Shown here piece by piece: positions 18,597 to 26,178 of a DNA stretch of 64,000 bases. The position numbers and the translations under genes are program-made. This DNA comes from Nostoc sp. KVJ3 (GTDB lineage Bacteria > Cyanobacteriota > Cyanobacteriia > Cyanobacteriales > Nostocaceae). The notes beneath the pieces were generated by a model. That model saw only the letters and a program-made list of their open reading frames with translations, did no database searches and was not told where the DNA came from. The stretch lies in assembly GCF_026127265.1 (NCBI RefSeq), contig NZ_WWFG01000007.1, positions 1 to 64,000 on the forward strand, in the 5' to 3' direction. Every line of letters begins with the position of its first letter. Position 1 is the stretch's first letter.

Positions 18597-19135
18597 CTTC
18601 TCTCCCTACTAACACTGGTAATGTAAACAACCAAAACAGCGATAACTACTGCAATCCCTACTCCCGTTGTCCAATTTGATTTGTTGGGAGATGGTGCATA
18701 CATCTGTTGGATTTCACTCTGTGCCACAGATTTAGATGTACTCGCTTCCCACCATTCGCCCACAGGTTCTGAGAGGGAACACAGGAGGGCAAGGGAGGCA
18801 CTACAGCCCGTCATTATATTAGTTACTTGCCTCCCCTTCTCCCCTACTGCCGTCGCGGTGAAGTACAAATGTGCTACACCCAACGCCAGAAGCAGACCAA
18901 CAGGGTGGACTTGGAGCAGGTGGAAGGTAAAAATCACGGCGGAGTTGAGGGATGCTCCAGCCACAATCTCGCATAGATTGCCTGCCCGTCGAAATGTCCG
19001 TTCCCGGTTGTTCTCTGGTACGGGCGGAGGCTGTGTGTTGGATTGTTGGGATTTTACCTGTTGTGGTTGTGCCAGCCCCATATACTCAAAAGGGCTGGTG
19101 TTAGTCGGTTTATCTTCGGGCTGACGTGCCAACAC
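18593..19135 (-). CDS. membrane protein in ParM operon, 180 aa
   Basis: A proline- and glutamine-rich cytoplasmic N-terminus (about 50 residues) leads into two or three hydrophobic segments (ASLNSAVIFTFHLLQVHPVG, LLLALGVAHLYFTAT, ASLALLCSL), and a final transmembrane helix (TGVGIAVVIAVLVVYITS) with a basic end. It overlaps the next gene by ATGA. The family is unknown. Position between a coiled-coil protein and an FtsK-like motor suggests a membrane platform. Confidence 0.6.
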   Translation of the reverse strand: MLARQPEDKPTNTSPFEYMGLAQPQQVKSQQSNTQPPPVPENNRERTFRRAGNLCEIVAGASLNSAVIFTFHLLQVHPVGLLLALGVAHLYFTATAVGEKGRQVTNIMTGCSASLALLCSLSEPVGEWWEASTSKSVAQSEIQQMYAPSPNKSNWTTGVGIAVVIAVLVVYITSVSRERR

Positions 19136-19150
19136 GACTCTATCCTCCCC

Positions 19151-19870
19151 TTAGCGCTTACCTAAGCCATCCCAGAAGTTCGTCCACCAATTTCCAAAAC
19201 CGCGAACTGTGCCACTTGCTGATACGGAACTAGCTGGAGCGCCGCTGGAAGCAACTGATACTGGTATCGTTTCCGGTTGCTCTTGGTGGGGGTTCAGCGC
19301 CCTGGAGCCGTATCGGGCACGGGCAAGTAATTCCTGCCTTCTAGCCCTCAACCCCTCCTGGATGGTTTGACGTTGTTCGCTTACTTGGTGGCGACTTTCG
19401 ATGGAGGAAATCTTGTTTTCATGCCGCCACAGTTCAGCCTGCAAGTCTTGGTGTAGTTGCGTGGCTATCTCGGTAAGTGCATTCTTCCGCTTTTGCTCAA
19501 TCCGCAGCAAGTCAGCCCTATCCTGGGCATCAACCTTCTGCATCTCAGTATCAAATTCGGCGTTTATTTTCCTGATTTTGGCGATCGCGTTTGCAACCTT
19601 CGAGCCGAACTGTTTCCTTAGTTCCGTCCATGTCACCTGCCCGTCTGCTAGCTTCTGCATCGCCTCCAAATACTTTGAGGCGTTTTCCAGGAAGGGGTCA
19701 AGGTACTGCGCGAGTTGGTCGGCATTCTGCGCCATGTCTGCAAACTGCTCTAGCTTGCTGACATCAGAGAGATAAGCCAGAATATCAGCGTCTACACCAC
19801 CCCAGGCGAGGGATTTTTCGTCGATGTGGGAGCTGTGTCCCATTGCTGGGTTTTTGATTCCAAAGTCCAT
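19151..19870 (-). CDS. coiled-coil protein in ParM operon, 239 aa
   Basis: No signal peptide. Residues 40-180 are almost entirely long charged helices (YLEAMQKLADGQVTWTELRK, AIAKIRKINAEFDTEMQKVD, QAELWRHENKISSIESRHQV), giving an extended coiled coil. The C-terminus is serine- and alanine-rich with a tryptophan-rich tail (GFGNWWTNFWDGLG) that could touch the membrane. It is separated from the membrane protein downstream by 15 bases, and from the upstream gene by the IS630 insertion. Its role may be a filament adaptor; that is inference. Confidence 0.6.
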   Translation of the reverse strand: MDFGIKNPAMGHSSHIDEKSLAWGGVDADILAYLSDVSKLEQFADMAQNADQLAQYLDPFLENASKYLEAMQKLADGQVTWTELRKQFGSKVANAIAKIRKINAEFDTEMQKVDAQDRADLLRIEQKRKNALTEIATQLHQDLQAELWRHENKISSIESRHQVSEQRQTIQEGLRARRQELLARARYGSRALNPHQEQPETIPVSVASSGAPASSVSASGTVRGFGNWWTNFWDGLGKR

Positions 19871-19934
19871 AAGTCCTCCTAGAAATTGCCCCAGGTCAAC
19901 GCCTGGGACGTTGCTTAATGACTATTAATGTCTA

Positions 19935-21137
19935 GTAGTCTGCCAAGGTAACTTTGCTAAGTAAAACCCCTAATTGGTAAAATAGCCAAAAATGGGGTGT
20001 AACATGGCGAAAAAGTACATTGTTGACTTGAATGAAGATGAAGTTTCTCAGCTACAAGCAATAATTAAAAAAGGTAAGCACAAAGCAAGAACTATAACCC
20101 GTGCAAACATTCTTCTAATGGCTTCTGAAGGAGAAACGGATCAAGCGATCGCTAGCATAGTTAGAGCGCATGTTGCAACAGTGCAACGAATACGAGAAAA
20201 ATTTGTCATTGGGGGGTTAGATTTTGCTTTGAAGGATGAAGTTCATCCACCAAAACCTAAAAAGTTAGATGAAAAACAAGAAGCATTTTTGATTGCAACT
20301 GCTTGTTCTAATCCACCAGTCGGAAGAGTACGTTGGACAATGCAATTATTAGCAGATCATTTAGTGAACGTTGGTATCATAGATTCAATCTCAGATGAAA
20401 CAGTACGTCAAACTTTAAAAAAAACGAAATCAAGCCTTGGTTGAAAGAACAATGGTGTATTCCTGAAGTTAACGCAGAATATGTTTTCCGAATGGAAGAT
20501 GTGCTGGATTTATACAATGAGCCTTATGATCCTAAACGCCCTGTAGTCTGCTTTGATGAACGTCCATACCAATTAGTAGAAGAAGTAAGACTTCCTTTGC
20601 CACCAGAGCCGGAGCAGCCTGAACGTTATGACTTTGAGTATAAACGTAACGGGACAGTAAATTTATTTGCATGTTTTCAACCCTTGGCGGGCTGGCGGCA
20701 TATCGAAGTTACAGAGCGTCGAACTAAAGCCGATTTTGCTAAACAGATGAAAAATTTAGTAGATGTTTGCTACCGAGATGCCGATGTTGTTCGTTTAGTA
20801 GTTGATAACTTGAATATTCATACCCCCAGTGCATTATATGAAGTTTTTTCACCAGAAGAAGCACGTCGAATTATTCAAAAATTAGAGTTTCACTATACTC
20901 CTAAACACGCTTCTTGGCTGAATCAAGTAGAAATTGAATTATCTGTTTTGTCTCGCCAATGTTTAGAACGCCGTATTCCTAATCCAGAAACATTAACTTC
21001 TGAGATTGCCGCTTGGGAGAAACAACGTAATCAGCAAAAAGCCAGTGTCTATTGGGGTTTTCAAACCAAAGATGCTCGCCGAAAAATGCAGCGTTTATAT
21101 CCGAATTTAACCTAGCAAAGTTGGCTTGGCAGACTAC
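19935..21137 (+). mobile_element. IS630-family insertion sequence
   Basis: About 1.2 kb with inverted ends GTAGTCTGCCAAGG...ACTTTGCTA / TAGCAAAGTTGGCTTGGCAG...ACTAC, flanked by TA on both sides (19933-19934 and 21138-21139), the usual IS630/mariner target. It sits between two genes of the ParM operon in opposite orientation. Because the TA lies in the stop codon context of the 21137 gene, that stop (TAG) is preserved, so no gene is broken, but the operon may be split transcriptionally. Confidence 0.85.
20004..21115 (+). CDS. IS630-family transposase, two overlapping frames
   Basis: Frame 1 (from ATG 20004) has the HTH region KARTITRANILLMASEG and GRVRWTMQLLADHL; it ends at 20444. Frame 2 carries VVCFDERPYQ (first Asp, DE), LVVDNLNIHTPSAL (second Asp) and HYTPKHASWLNQVEIELS (third acidic residue), the standard IS630 D-D-E. 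The switch happens at the run of eight A at 20417-20424, where a minus-one slip joins QTLKK to NEIKPWLKEQ. IS630 members often use such programmed frameshifting, so the element is probably active rather than broken. Confidence 0.85.
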
Positions 21138-21484
21138 TAGCTATGTCTAGTCAAAATCTTTCTGGTATTGCCCCAACGGAGTTGGGCAGTCAGCGCTTCG
21201 ATTAGCCCCTCTACCTCGTCTTCAGCAATACCCTCAAGAATGGCGATCGCTTCACGGATATTGCTCTGACATTTTTCTGAGTACCCCTGCAATGTTTCAT
21301 GAGCAGCGTGTTCCAGGGTGTACTCTCCTTTGTCAGCAACTTCGATGTGAAACAGGTAGTAAGTCAGTGTAGCTCTCAAGGCAAGTTTCTCAGTATGGTC
21401 TAAGGAGTCTAATTGTGACCCGAAGCGTTCAACAAGGCGGTCAATTTGGTCAGTCTGGGTGAAATAAGTTACTGGTTTTGTCAT
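21137..21484 (-). CDS. hypothetical protein in ParM operon, about 115 aa
   Basis: Start chosen at ATG 21484 (MTKPVTYFTQTDQ), since the upstream in-frame ATG at 21508 has no better ribosome site. Helical, soluble protein: VERFGSQLDSLDHTEKLALR, CQSNIREAIAILEGI, EVEGLIEALTAQLRWGN. Its stop codon coincides with the IS630 target TA. No family recognised. It is the fourth gene of the operon. Confidence 0.55.
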   Translation of the reverse strand: MTKPVTYFTQTDQIDRLVERFGSQLDSLDHTEKLALRATLTYYLFHIEVADKGEYTLEHAAHETLQGYSEKCQSNIREAIAILEGIAEDEVEGLIEALTAQLRWGNTRKILTRHS

Positions 21485-21517
21485 GATGGTTAATGTCCTA
21501 AATCTCATTACTGGGAT

Positions 21518-21808
21518 TTATGAAGGCAGGAGGAGTGACACCTGAGATTCGCAGTCCGTAGTGTCACTCTCCTTTAAATGCTTTGGCTGCACATTCCATA
21601 CACTGGCTGACAAAATCTTTGCGTCGCCCAAGGGTACATCTACATGTAGGTAATTCAATAACTGGCTAACTGCCATCTTTGCGTCACCCAAGGTTACATC
21701 CACGGAAGGAATATAGTCATCGACAATGACTTTAAACTCTGCACTGGCGATGATTTCGCCCAACCATTGCTCGATTTGGTTGAGTTTGGCGATTTGGTCT
21801 ATTGTCAT
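21518..21808 (-). CDS. hypothetical protein in ParM operon, 96 aa
   Basis: Begins at ATG 21808, overlapping the preceding stop by 4 bases (ATGA). An internal repeat is visible in the protein and DNA: the segment VDVTLGDAKMAVSQLLNYL is echoed by VDVPLGDAKILS, so about 18 codons are duplicated. The N-terminal part is helical (QIEQWLGEIIASAEFKVIV). Function unknown; the coupling points to a role with the ParR-like protein. Confidence 0.55.
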   Translation of the reverse strand: MTIDQIAKLNQIEQWLGEIIASAEFKVIVDDYIPSVDVTLGDAKMAVSQLLNYLHVDVPLGDAKILSASVWNVQPKHLKESDTTDCESQVSLLLPS

Positions 21809-22146
21809 GCTGCCTCCTCGTATAAATCGCCCAAGTCTGCGTCAAATTCAAAGTTGTCTGGTTCTGGAACAGATGCTTTAAGTGTTGGAGCATCCGTCGC
21901 CTGTTGGTTCAATCCAACAACTCTATTACCAGGAACCCAACTCATCAGCCAACTAAACAATTTGGCGAATGGTATCTGTTTCGCCATCGACTGCGCCAAC
22001 TTGTGTTCGTAAATAATGGCGTTTGTCAGTGTGGTTAACTCAGCACTGGTAACTAAAGATGCTGGTTTGTCTAACACCCTCTGTGCATGAGATTTCAGAT
22101 ACTCTTCAATGTGTGGCTCTAGGCGCACTCGCTTGTTCTCAGCCAT
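21805..22146 (-). CDS. ParR-like partition adaptor candidate, 113 aa
   Basis: ATG at 22146 is used, two bases after the ParM-like stop, giving MAENKRVRLEPHIEEYLKSH. In actin-type partition systems the small gene right behind parM encodes ParR, an RHH protein that binds the centromere repeats and caps the filament with its acidic C-terminus. This product fits in size, in position, in its basic N-terminal strand-helix (RVRLEPHIEEYL), and in an acidic C-terminal tail (NFEFDADLGDLYEEA). Sequence alone does not prove the RHH fold, so the call rests mainly on context. Confidence 0.55.
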   Translation of the reverse strand: MAENKRVRLEPHIEEYLKSHAQRVLDKPASLVTSAELTTLTNAIIYEHKLAQSMAKQIPFAKLFSWLMSWVPGNRVVGLNQQATDAPTLKASVPEPDNFEFDADLGDLYEEAA

Positions 22147-22148
22147 AA

Positions 22149-23225
22149 TTATTTCCCTCGCTGCATTCTGCCAAATGCCATGCGTTGCAATCCAACTGCA
22201 TTGGCCCAACATCCCTCTGGTACTGGGGTAATACCCTCTCGTTGCAGCATGGAGGCTATTCCTGGCATCTCGACACCACCGCCCCAAGCAACAAAACTTT
22301 GAGCGGCATCTCGCCACTCCTCAACTTCCTTAAAGGCAAGGCGCAGGCGATCTGCTAACCAAGGTTTGAGATGACGGGCATAAATGTGACGGAAGTTAAA
22401 ATTGCGAGTGCCATACTGGAATAGATGCGATTCAATACCCTGGCGAATAATTTCAATGCTGCCAGCTTTGCCCGTTCCCAAGAATTGAACCAATTCTGGA
22501 TCTGCGGCTATTGCATCCAACAAGTCGATACATCCCCCTACCTCTAAAACTTGGCGATGGATAATACTGCCGCCTGGAGCGAAAACTGTGGGAATAACTG
22601 TGGATGTACCAAAATCTACTGCGATGGCATGGGCGCTGCGGTCAATTAATGGTTCAGGTTTAGCGGAAACGCAGTAGGAGTAGGAGCCAGCGCCTTCGGG
22701 GACAACCAAACTCACGTTCAAATTGACCTGTGAAGTGGGCGTATTTTTGCCGTTGAAACTGACTGTGTGACTGCCACTGGTTTTGTCAGTTAACAAATTT
22801 TTGAAAATCTTCACATTATGTATAGATAGCACTAAATGCAGGTTCCACTCTTGACGGTAGGGCAGGGTAGCCAACGCCCCAAGTAATGTGTGCAAGCCGT
22901 ATTCAGCTTTTAGTGCCGGGTCGTCACTGAGTTTGATGTGGGTTGTAGGGGCTTTCCAACTGGCAAGTGTACCAGTGAGGAATTCCCGCCCAACTAAATC
23001 CAACCTGTCGCCTGAGTGGTAGAAGAAGTGTCCACCTTCATTCGAGGTCAGGATATCGTGCAATTCTTCCTTTATTTCCAAGACTTTTGAGGGAGTACGA
23101 ACTCTTGTTTGGGTAGTGCCATTGCCTAAGCAAAGCTTTTTTAGCCCTGCCCCAGAATCGTCTCCTACAGCTATTGCTGGGGTAGTTTGGGGTGTTTCAG
23201 CCTCTTTTAGCTGAGTAGCAATCAT
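22149..23225 (-). CDS. parM: ParM/StbA-like actin-family plasmid segregation ATPase, 358 aa
   Basis: Actin-fold nucleotide-binding motifs are readable: phosphate-1 VGDDSGAGLKKL (about residues 21-32), phosphate-2 AIAVDFGTSTVIPTVF (about 196-211), and the adenosine motif FVAWGGGVEMPGI (about 309-321). The length fits plasmid ParM/Alp proteins. Such proteins polymerise with ATP and push sister plasmids apart through the ParR-centromere complex. Gene order parM then a small adaptor is typical. What is unusual is the long downstream operon with membrane proteins and an FtsK-like ATPase. The start at 23225 is preceded by GGAGG-like AGGAACTC (complement), fitting a ribosome site. Confidence 0.8.
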   Translation of the reverse strand: MIATQLKEAETPQTTPAIAVGDDSGAGLKKLCLGNGTTQTRVRTPSKVLEIKEELHDILTSNEGGHFFYHSGDRLDLVGREFLTGTLASWKAPTTHIKLSDDPALKAEYGLHTLLGALATLPYRQEWNLHLVLSIHNVKIFKNLLTDKTSGSHTVSFNGKNTPTSQVNLNVSLVVPEGAGSYSYCVSAKPEPLIDRSAHAIAVDFGTSTVIPTVFAPGGSIIHRQVLEVGGCIDLLDAIAADPELVQFLGTGKAGSIEIIRQGIESHLFQYGTRNFNFRHIYARHLKPWLADRLRLAFKEVEEWRDAAQSFVAWGGGVEMPGIASMLQREGITPVPEGCWANAVGLQRMAFGRMQRGK

Positions 23226-23456
23226 TATTGAGTTCCTCCAGATATTAGAGTTTCAGGCGCTCAATCCTTTGTCAGAGTTGATTGAGGCGATTTTTTTGAC
23301 AATAAAACTCTGTCACCCAAATTCAACGGCAAATAGGCTTGCAGTCAGGTTTTTGGGCGTTTTTAGTCTATGGTGGTAGTATAACACTACTACTCGTAAA
23401 CGCGTAACTGAGTAAACTGGAAAAAGCAAAACAGTAATATACGAGGATAAGCGTAT
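23226..23456. promoter_or_regulatory. divergent promoter region between ParM operon and RHH gene
   Basis: A 231-base divergent gap. It contains inverted repeats GTAGTATAACACTACTAC (around 23374-23393) and ATACG-AGGATAAG-CGTAT (23439-23456) that ends at the RHH gene start. The likely regulator is the RHH protein itself, binding to these sites. Confidence 0.5.
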
Positions 23457-23663
23457 ATGAGACTTGAGGAACTAATGGCGAAACTACCGCCAGACATGAC
23501 GGAACTGAGCAGCTATATCGACAAGGATTTGAAGCTGAGATTTAAGCTGGCTTGCACAGCAAAACAAAAAACTATGAGCGAAGTGATAACTGACCTTATA
23601 GAAGAATGGCTAGAAGAAAACGAAAACCCCTCGCCCGTCAAGAAAGAAAAGGGGGAAGCATGA
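23457..23663 (+). CDS. ribbon-helix-helix regulator, 68 aa
   Basis: A small RHH-type protein: SSYIDKDLKLRFKLACTAKQ (strand and first helix), KTMSEVITDLIEEWLEE (turn and second helix), then a charged tail. Divergently transcribed from the ParM operon with an inverted repeat at its start. Such proteins often repress partition operons and bind centromere DNA (ParG/Omega/CopG type). It is followed by the 648-aa gene after 28 bases, so probably co-transcribed with it. Confidence 0.65.
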   Translation: MRLEELMAKLPPDMTELSSYIDKDLKLRFKLACTAKQKTMSEVITDLIEEWLEENENPSPVKKEKGEA

Positions 23664-23691
23664 ACACTCATCTGTATCGACCCGCTGACAC

Positions 23692-25638
23692 TTGACACTG
23701 CCCGTCACAAAGTTTGTCAGCGATCGCAGATACCCTTCCGCCCCTGTTGTTTACTTTGTGATGCAACATAAGCGCGGAACCCGCATTAGTTGGTCAGTCT
23801 TAGAGATTATGTTAGACCAAGATAATAAGGATTATTTCAAACTTAAAATAATCCGTCTGTTAGAAGAGTTTCTCTTAGAAAGAATTACCAAACTAGACCC
23901 AGATATAAGAGGAGAACAAAATATAAATAATGTACCTCTTGGAGTTGAGACAGTATTTTTAGAAAAGTATTTTAAAATTCCTGACGAATTCTGGGATTTG
24001 AAATATGAATGGCTACAGCAGGCTCACGAATTAGCTCAGAATGAGAAAGAATTGCAGAAATTTTTAAATTCAGAACTTAACCCATATCTGGATTTATTCA
24101 AAGACATAGAAATTGATAAAACCCTACTTGCATCTAGAAAAACTCCCTCAAGATGCAAGCCAGGTTCTAGTAATGGCGATACTGTATTCGTTATCGAAGA
24201 TTCCCTAACTCAGCTATGTGCGCTCCGAGTTGCTGCTGAGTTAATACAAAAAATGGAATTGCATAAGCTCAGTTTGTCAACTCTAGAAAATCTATTAGGA
24301 GAGCCAACATTAGGAGAGCCAGCCACTGAACCCAAACTACCCGAAATTACAGGCTTACCCACTCCAGCACCTCTGAGGGCTGGTGTTGAGTCTCACTATC
24401 GTCCCGATAAATGGAAAAGAAATGCCAATAACTACGGTGTTTTTGAAGCGGCTTCTAAGACTAACCCCAACAATCGGGTAGAAGTCTTCATAGGCGGGGA
24501 AAAGGATGGTGATATTTTGGCATGGGAAGCAGCCCTTCAAGTTATCGATTTAATGGGAATTGACGCCGCAAAACTTCAGTTAGTTTTTGCTTCCCATCTT
24601 TTTAATCAACATAACCCTTTTCAATCCAATTTCAGTTTAAAAGGTACAGAAGTCATTAAACAAATAGGTTGGGATAAAAAACATCGTTTAACTGTATCTG
24701 AAAAACTCGCTGAACTTGCTAGCATCGCCTTTCATCTGGGACGAATGCTGATGGAATGTACCTGGGTTGAAGGCAAGCCGAAGGGCAATAAAGTTGATGT
24801 TAGTGTTAGTGTTTCTCCACTATGGGTAATCGAGGTAGATGCCAGAGGACAGAAGAATATATTTACAGGAAAGGTGGATGCTCCTTTGGAAGTTTACATC
24901 AATGTTAGTCCTGGTCCTTGGGCTGAGAAATGGCTAAATAGGATGGGAATAAAAGCTGGAATTGCGCTGCATCAATTTGGCTGGCTAGCCACAGAAATCT
25001 TGAAAATCGACCCCTACCATGAAGAACTGGCACTGAAGCTGGCAATTCACCTCACAATGGTTAGCCGCATCAAAATGTGGGATAAAAACCAGTACGAACA
25101 CAAAGTTGGCAGCCTGTTAGAAGCCGTAGAGCTTGAGTCCCGAATTAATGCAGCACGTCAAGGTTTTCGGGAAGCCTACAACCTGAAGCAACGATGGGAT
25201 AACTCTCTGACTTTATTAATGAGTATGGACTGGCGAGTTATCTTTGACGATTCCACCTACCCAGAATGGTTGAGACCCAATAGCCAAGCGTCCAAACCTT
25301 CTGATTGGAGAAAAGAGAAAATTATTGACCGACTGTGGAAAGCCAAGTTGACGATTAAGCCGCCTGACCCTATCCCAGCGCTGCTAGCTGCCAAGACTGA
25401 ACCATTACAACTGAAGCCAGTCACACGCACCAAGTCAGAAGCTATCTTAACAGGGGCTGATATCCGGAAGCAAAGAGAAGCCAAAGGAGTAAGCCAAACA
25501 GCCCTGGCTGAGTGGGCGGGTAAAACCAAAGCTTGGCTGTGCATGGTGGAGAAGGGCAAACGAAAACTAGACCCGAAAGAAGCAAAAGAGCTTTGGGCGG
25601 GTATTGACTTTTTGGCGAATAAGTCAGACCAACCGTGA
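23692..25638 (+). CDS. large protein with C-terminal HTH, possibly plasmid replication or control, 648 aa
   Basis: The frame opens after a TGA at 23686; possible starts are TTG 23692, GTG 23758 and ATG 23761, so the N-terminus is uncertain. The body (residues 30-560) is unrecognised, mainly alpha/beta, with no Walker box. The last 70 residues are a clear XRE/Cro helix-turn-helix: ADIRKQREAKGVSQTALAEW, KTKAWLCMVEKGKRKLD. It is placed between the RHH regulator and the candidate origin upstream of CyRepA1. A replication-control or DNA-binding role is a reasonable inference; I cannot name the family. Confidence 0.6.
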   Translation: MTLPVTKFVSDRRYPSAPVVYFVMQHKRGTRISWSVLEIMLDQDNKDYFKLKIIRLLEEFLLERITKLDPDIRGEQNINNVPLGVETVFLEKYFKIPDEFWDLKYEWLQQAHELAQNEKELQKFLNSELNPYLDLFKDIEIDKTLLASRKTPSRCKPGSSNGDTVFVIEDSLTQLCALRVAAELIQKMELHKLSLSTLENLLGEPTLGEPATEPKLPEITGLPTPAPLRAGVESHYRPDKWKRNANNYGVFEAASKTNPNNRVEVFIGGEKDGDILAWEAALQVIDLMGIDAAKLQLVFASHLFNQHNPFQSNFSLKGTEVIKQIGWDKKHRLTVSEKLAELASIAFHLGRMLMECTWVEGKPKGNKVDVSVSVSPLWVIEVDARGQKNIFTGKVDAPLEVYINVSPGPWAEKWLNRMGIKAGIALHQFGWLATEILKIDPYHEELALKLAIHLTMVSRIKMWDKNQYEHKVGSLLEAVELESRINAARQGFREAYNLKQRWDNSLTLLMSMDWRVIFDDSTYPEWLRPNSQASKPSDWRKEKIIDRLWKAKLTIKPPDPIPALLAAKTEPLQLKPVTRTKSEAILTGADIRKQREAKGVSQTALAEWAGKTKAWLCMVEKGKRKLDPKEAKELWAGIDFLANKSDQP

Positions 25639-25722
25639 TTTTACCTTCCCCAAGATAATTTGGAATTTGCGATGGTAAAACCCTAGCTACAAGAGGGTTT
25701 CAAGCTTTTCAATCAAGCAAGT

Positions 25723-25902
25723 TACACCCCACAAGGGTGTTAACACCTTATGGGGTAAATAGTTAACAGTTTTGTTAACCAAAAAAAGTTGCTAAAAAAG
25801 GCTTCTAAAGTTTGCAGGGCAATACTTTCAGCGGTTAACAAAAAATGCCCCATCGGGCGATAAAAACGCCCCATCGGGCGATAAAAACGCCCCATCGGGC
25901 GA
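25723..25902. repeat. candidate origin: near-palindrome and 21-bp hairpin repeats
   Basis: 25723-25758 is a near-perfect palindrome (ACCCCACAAGGGTGTTAACA then CCTTATGGGGT). 25762-25779 is GTTAAC-AGTTTT-GTTAAC. From 25847 three copies of GCCCCATCGGGCGATAAAAA stand in tandem with a 21-base period (25847, 25868, 25889), each containing the mini-hairpin GCCC-CATC-GGGC. The block lies in the 540-base gap in front of the CyRepA1 gene. It may be iterons of an origin, or terminators of the upstream gene. Confidence 0.6.
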
Positions 25903-26178
25903 GATGCTTTTTCTGAAACCCTTATTTAGCAATGGTTTCAGCCAGAGTTAACAGCTAGATCAGTATTGATCAGTTTTGATGGGAGCGCCAAGTGCCTGTT
26001 ACAGAAGATGCTTTATTCGTGATTATTCCTATACCGGAATAGCCACCGTGAAGATTTCTATACAAAGTGCAAGCGTATCTAACGTCTCAAGTCAATCGCT
26101 TTCCCCTTCACCTTTCTCTCTTTTGTGTCCCATTCCCGGACTATTGAGGTGTAATAGTGGCAGAAGGGGTGATGCCTC

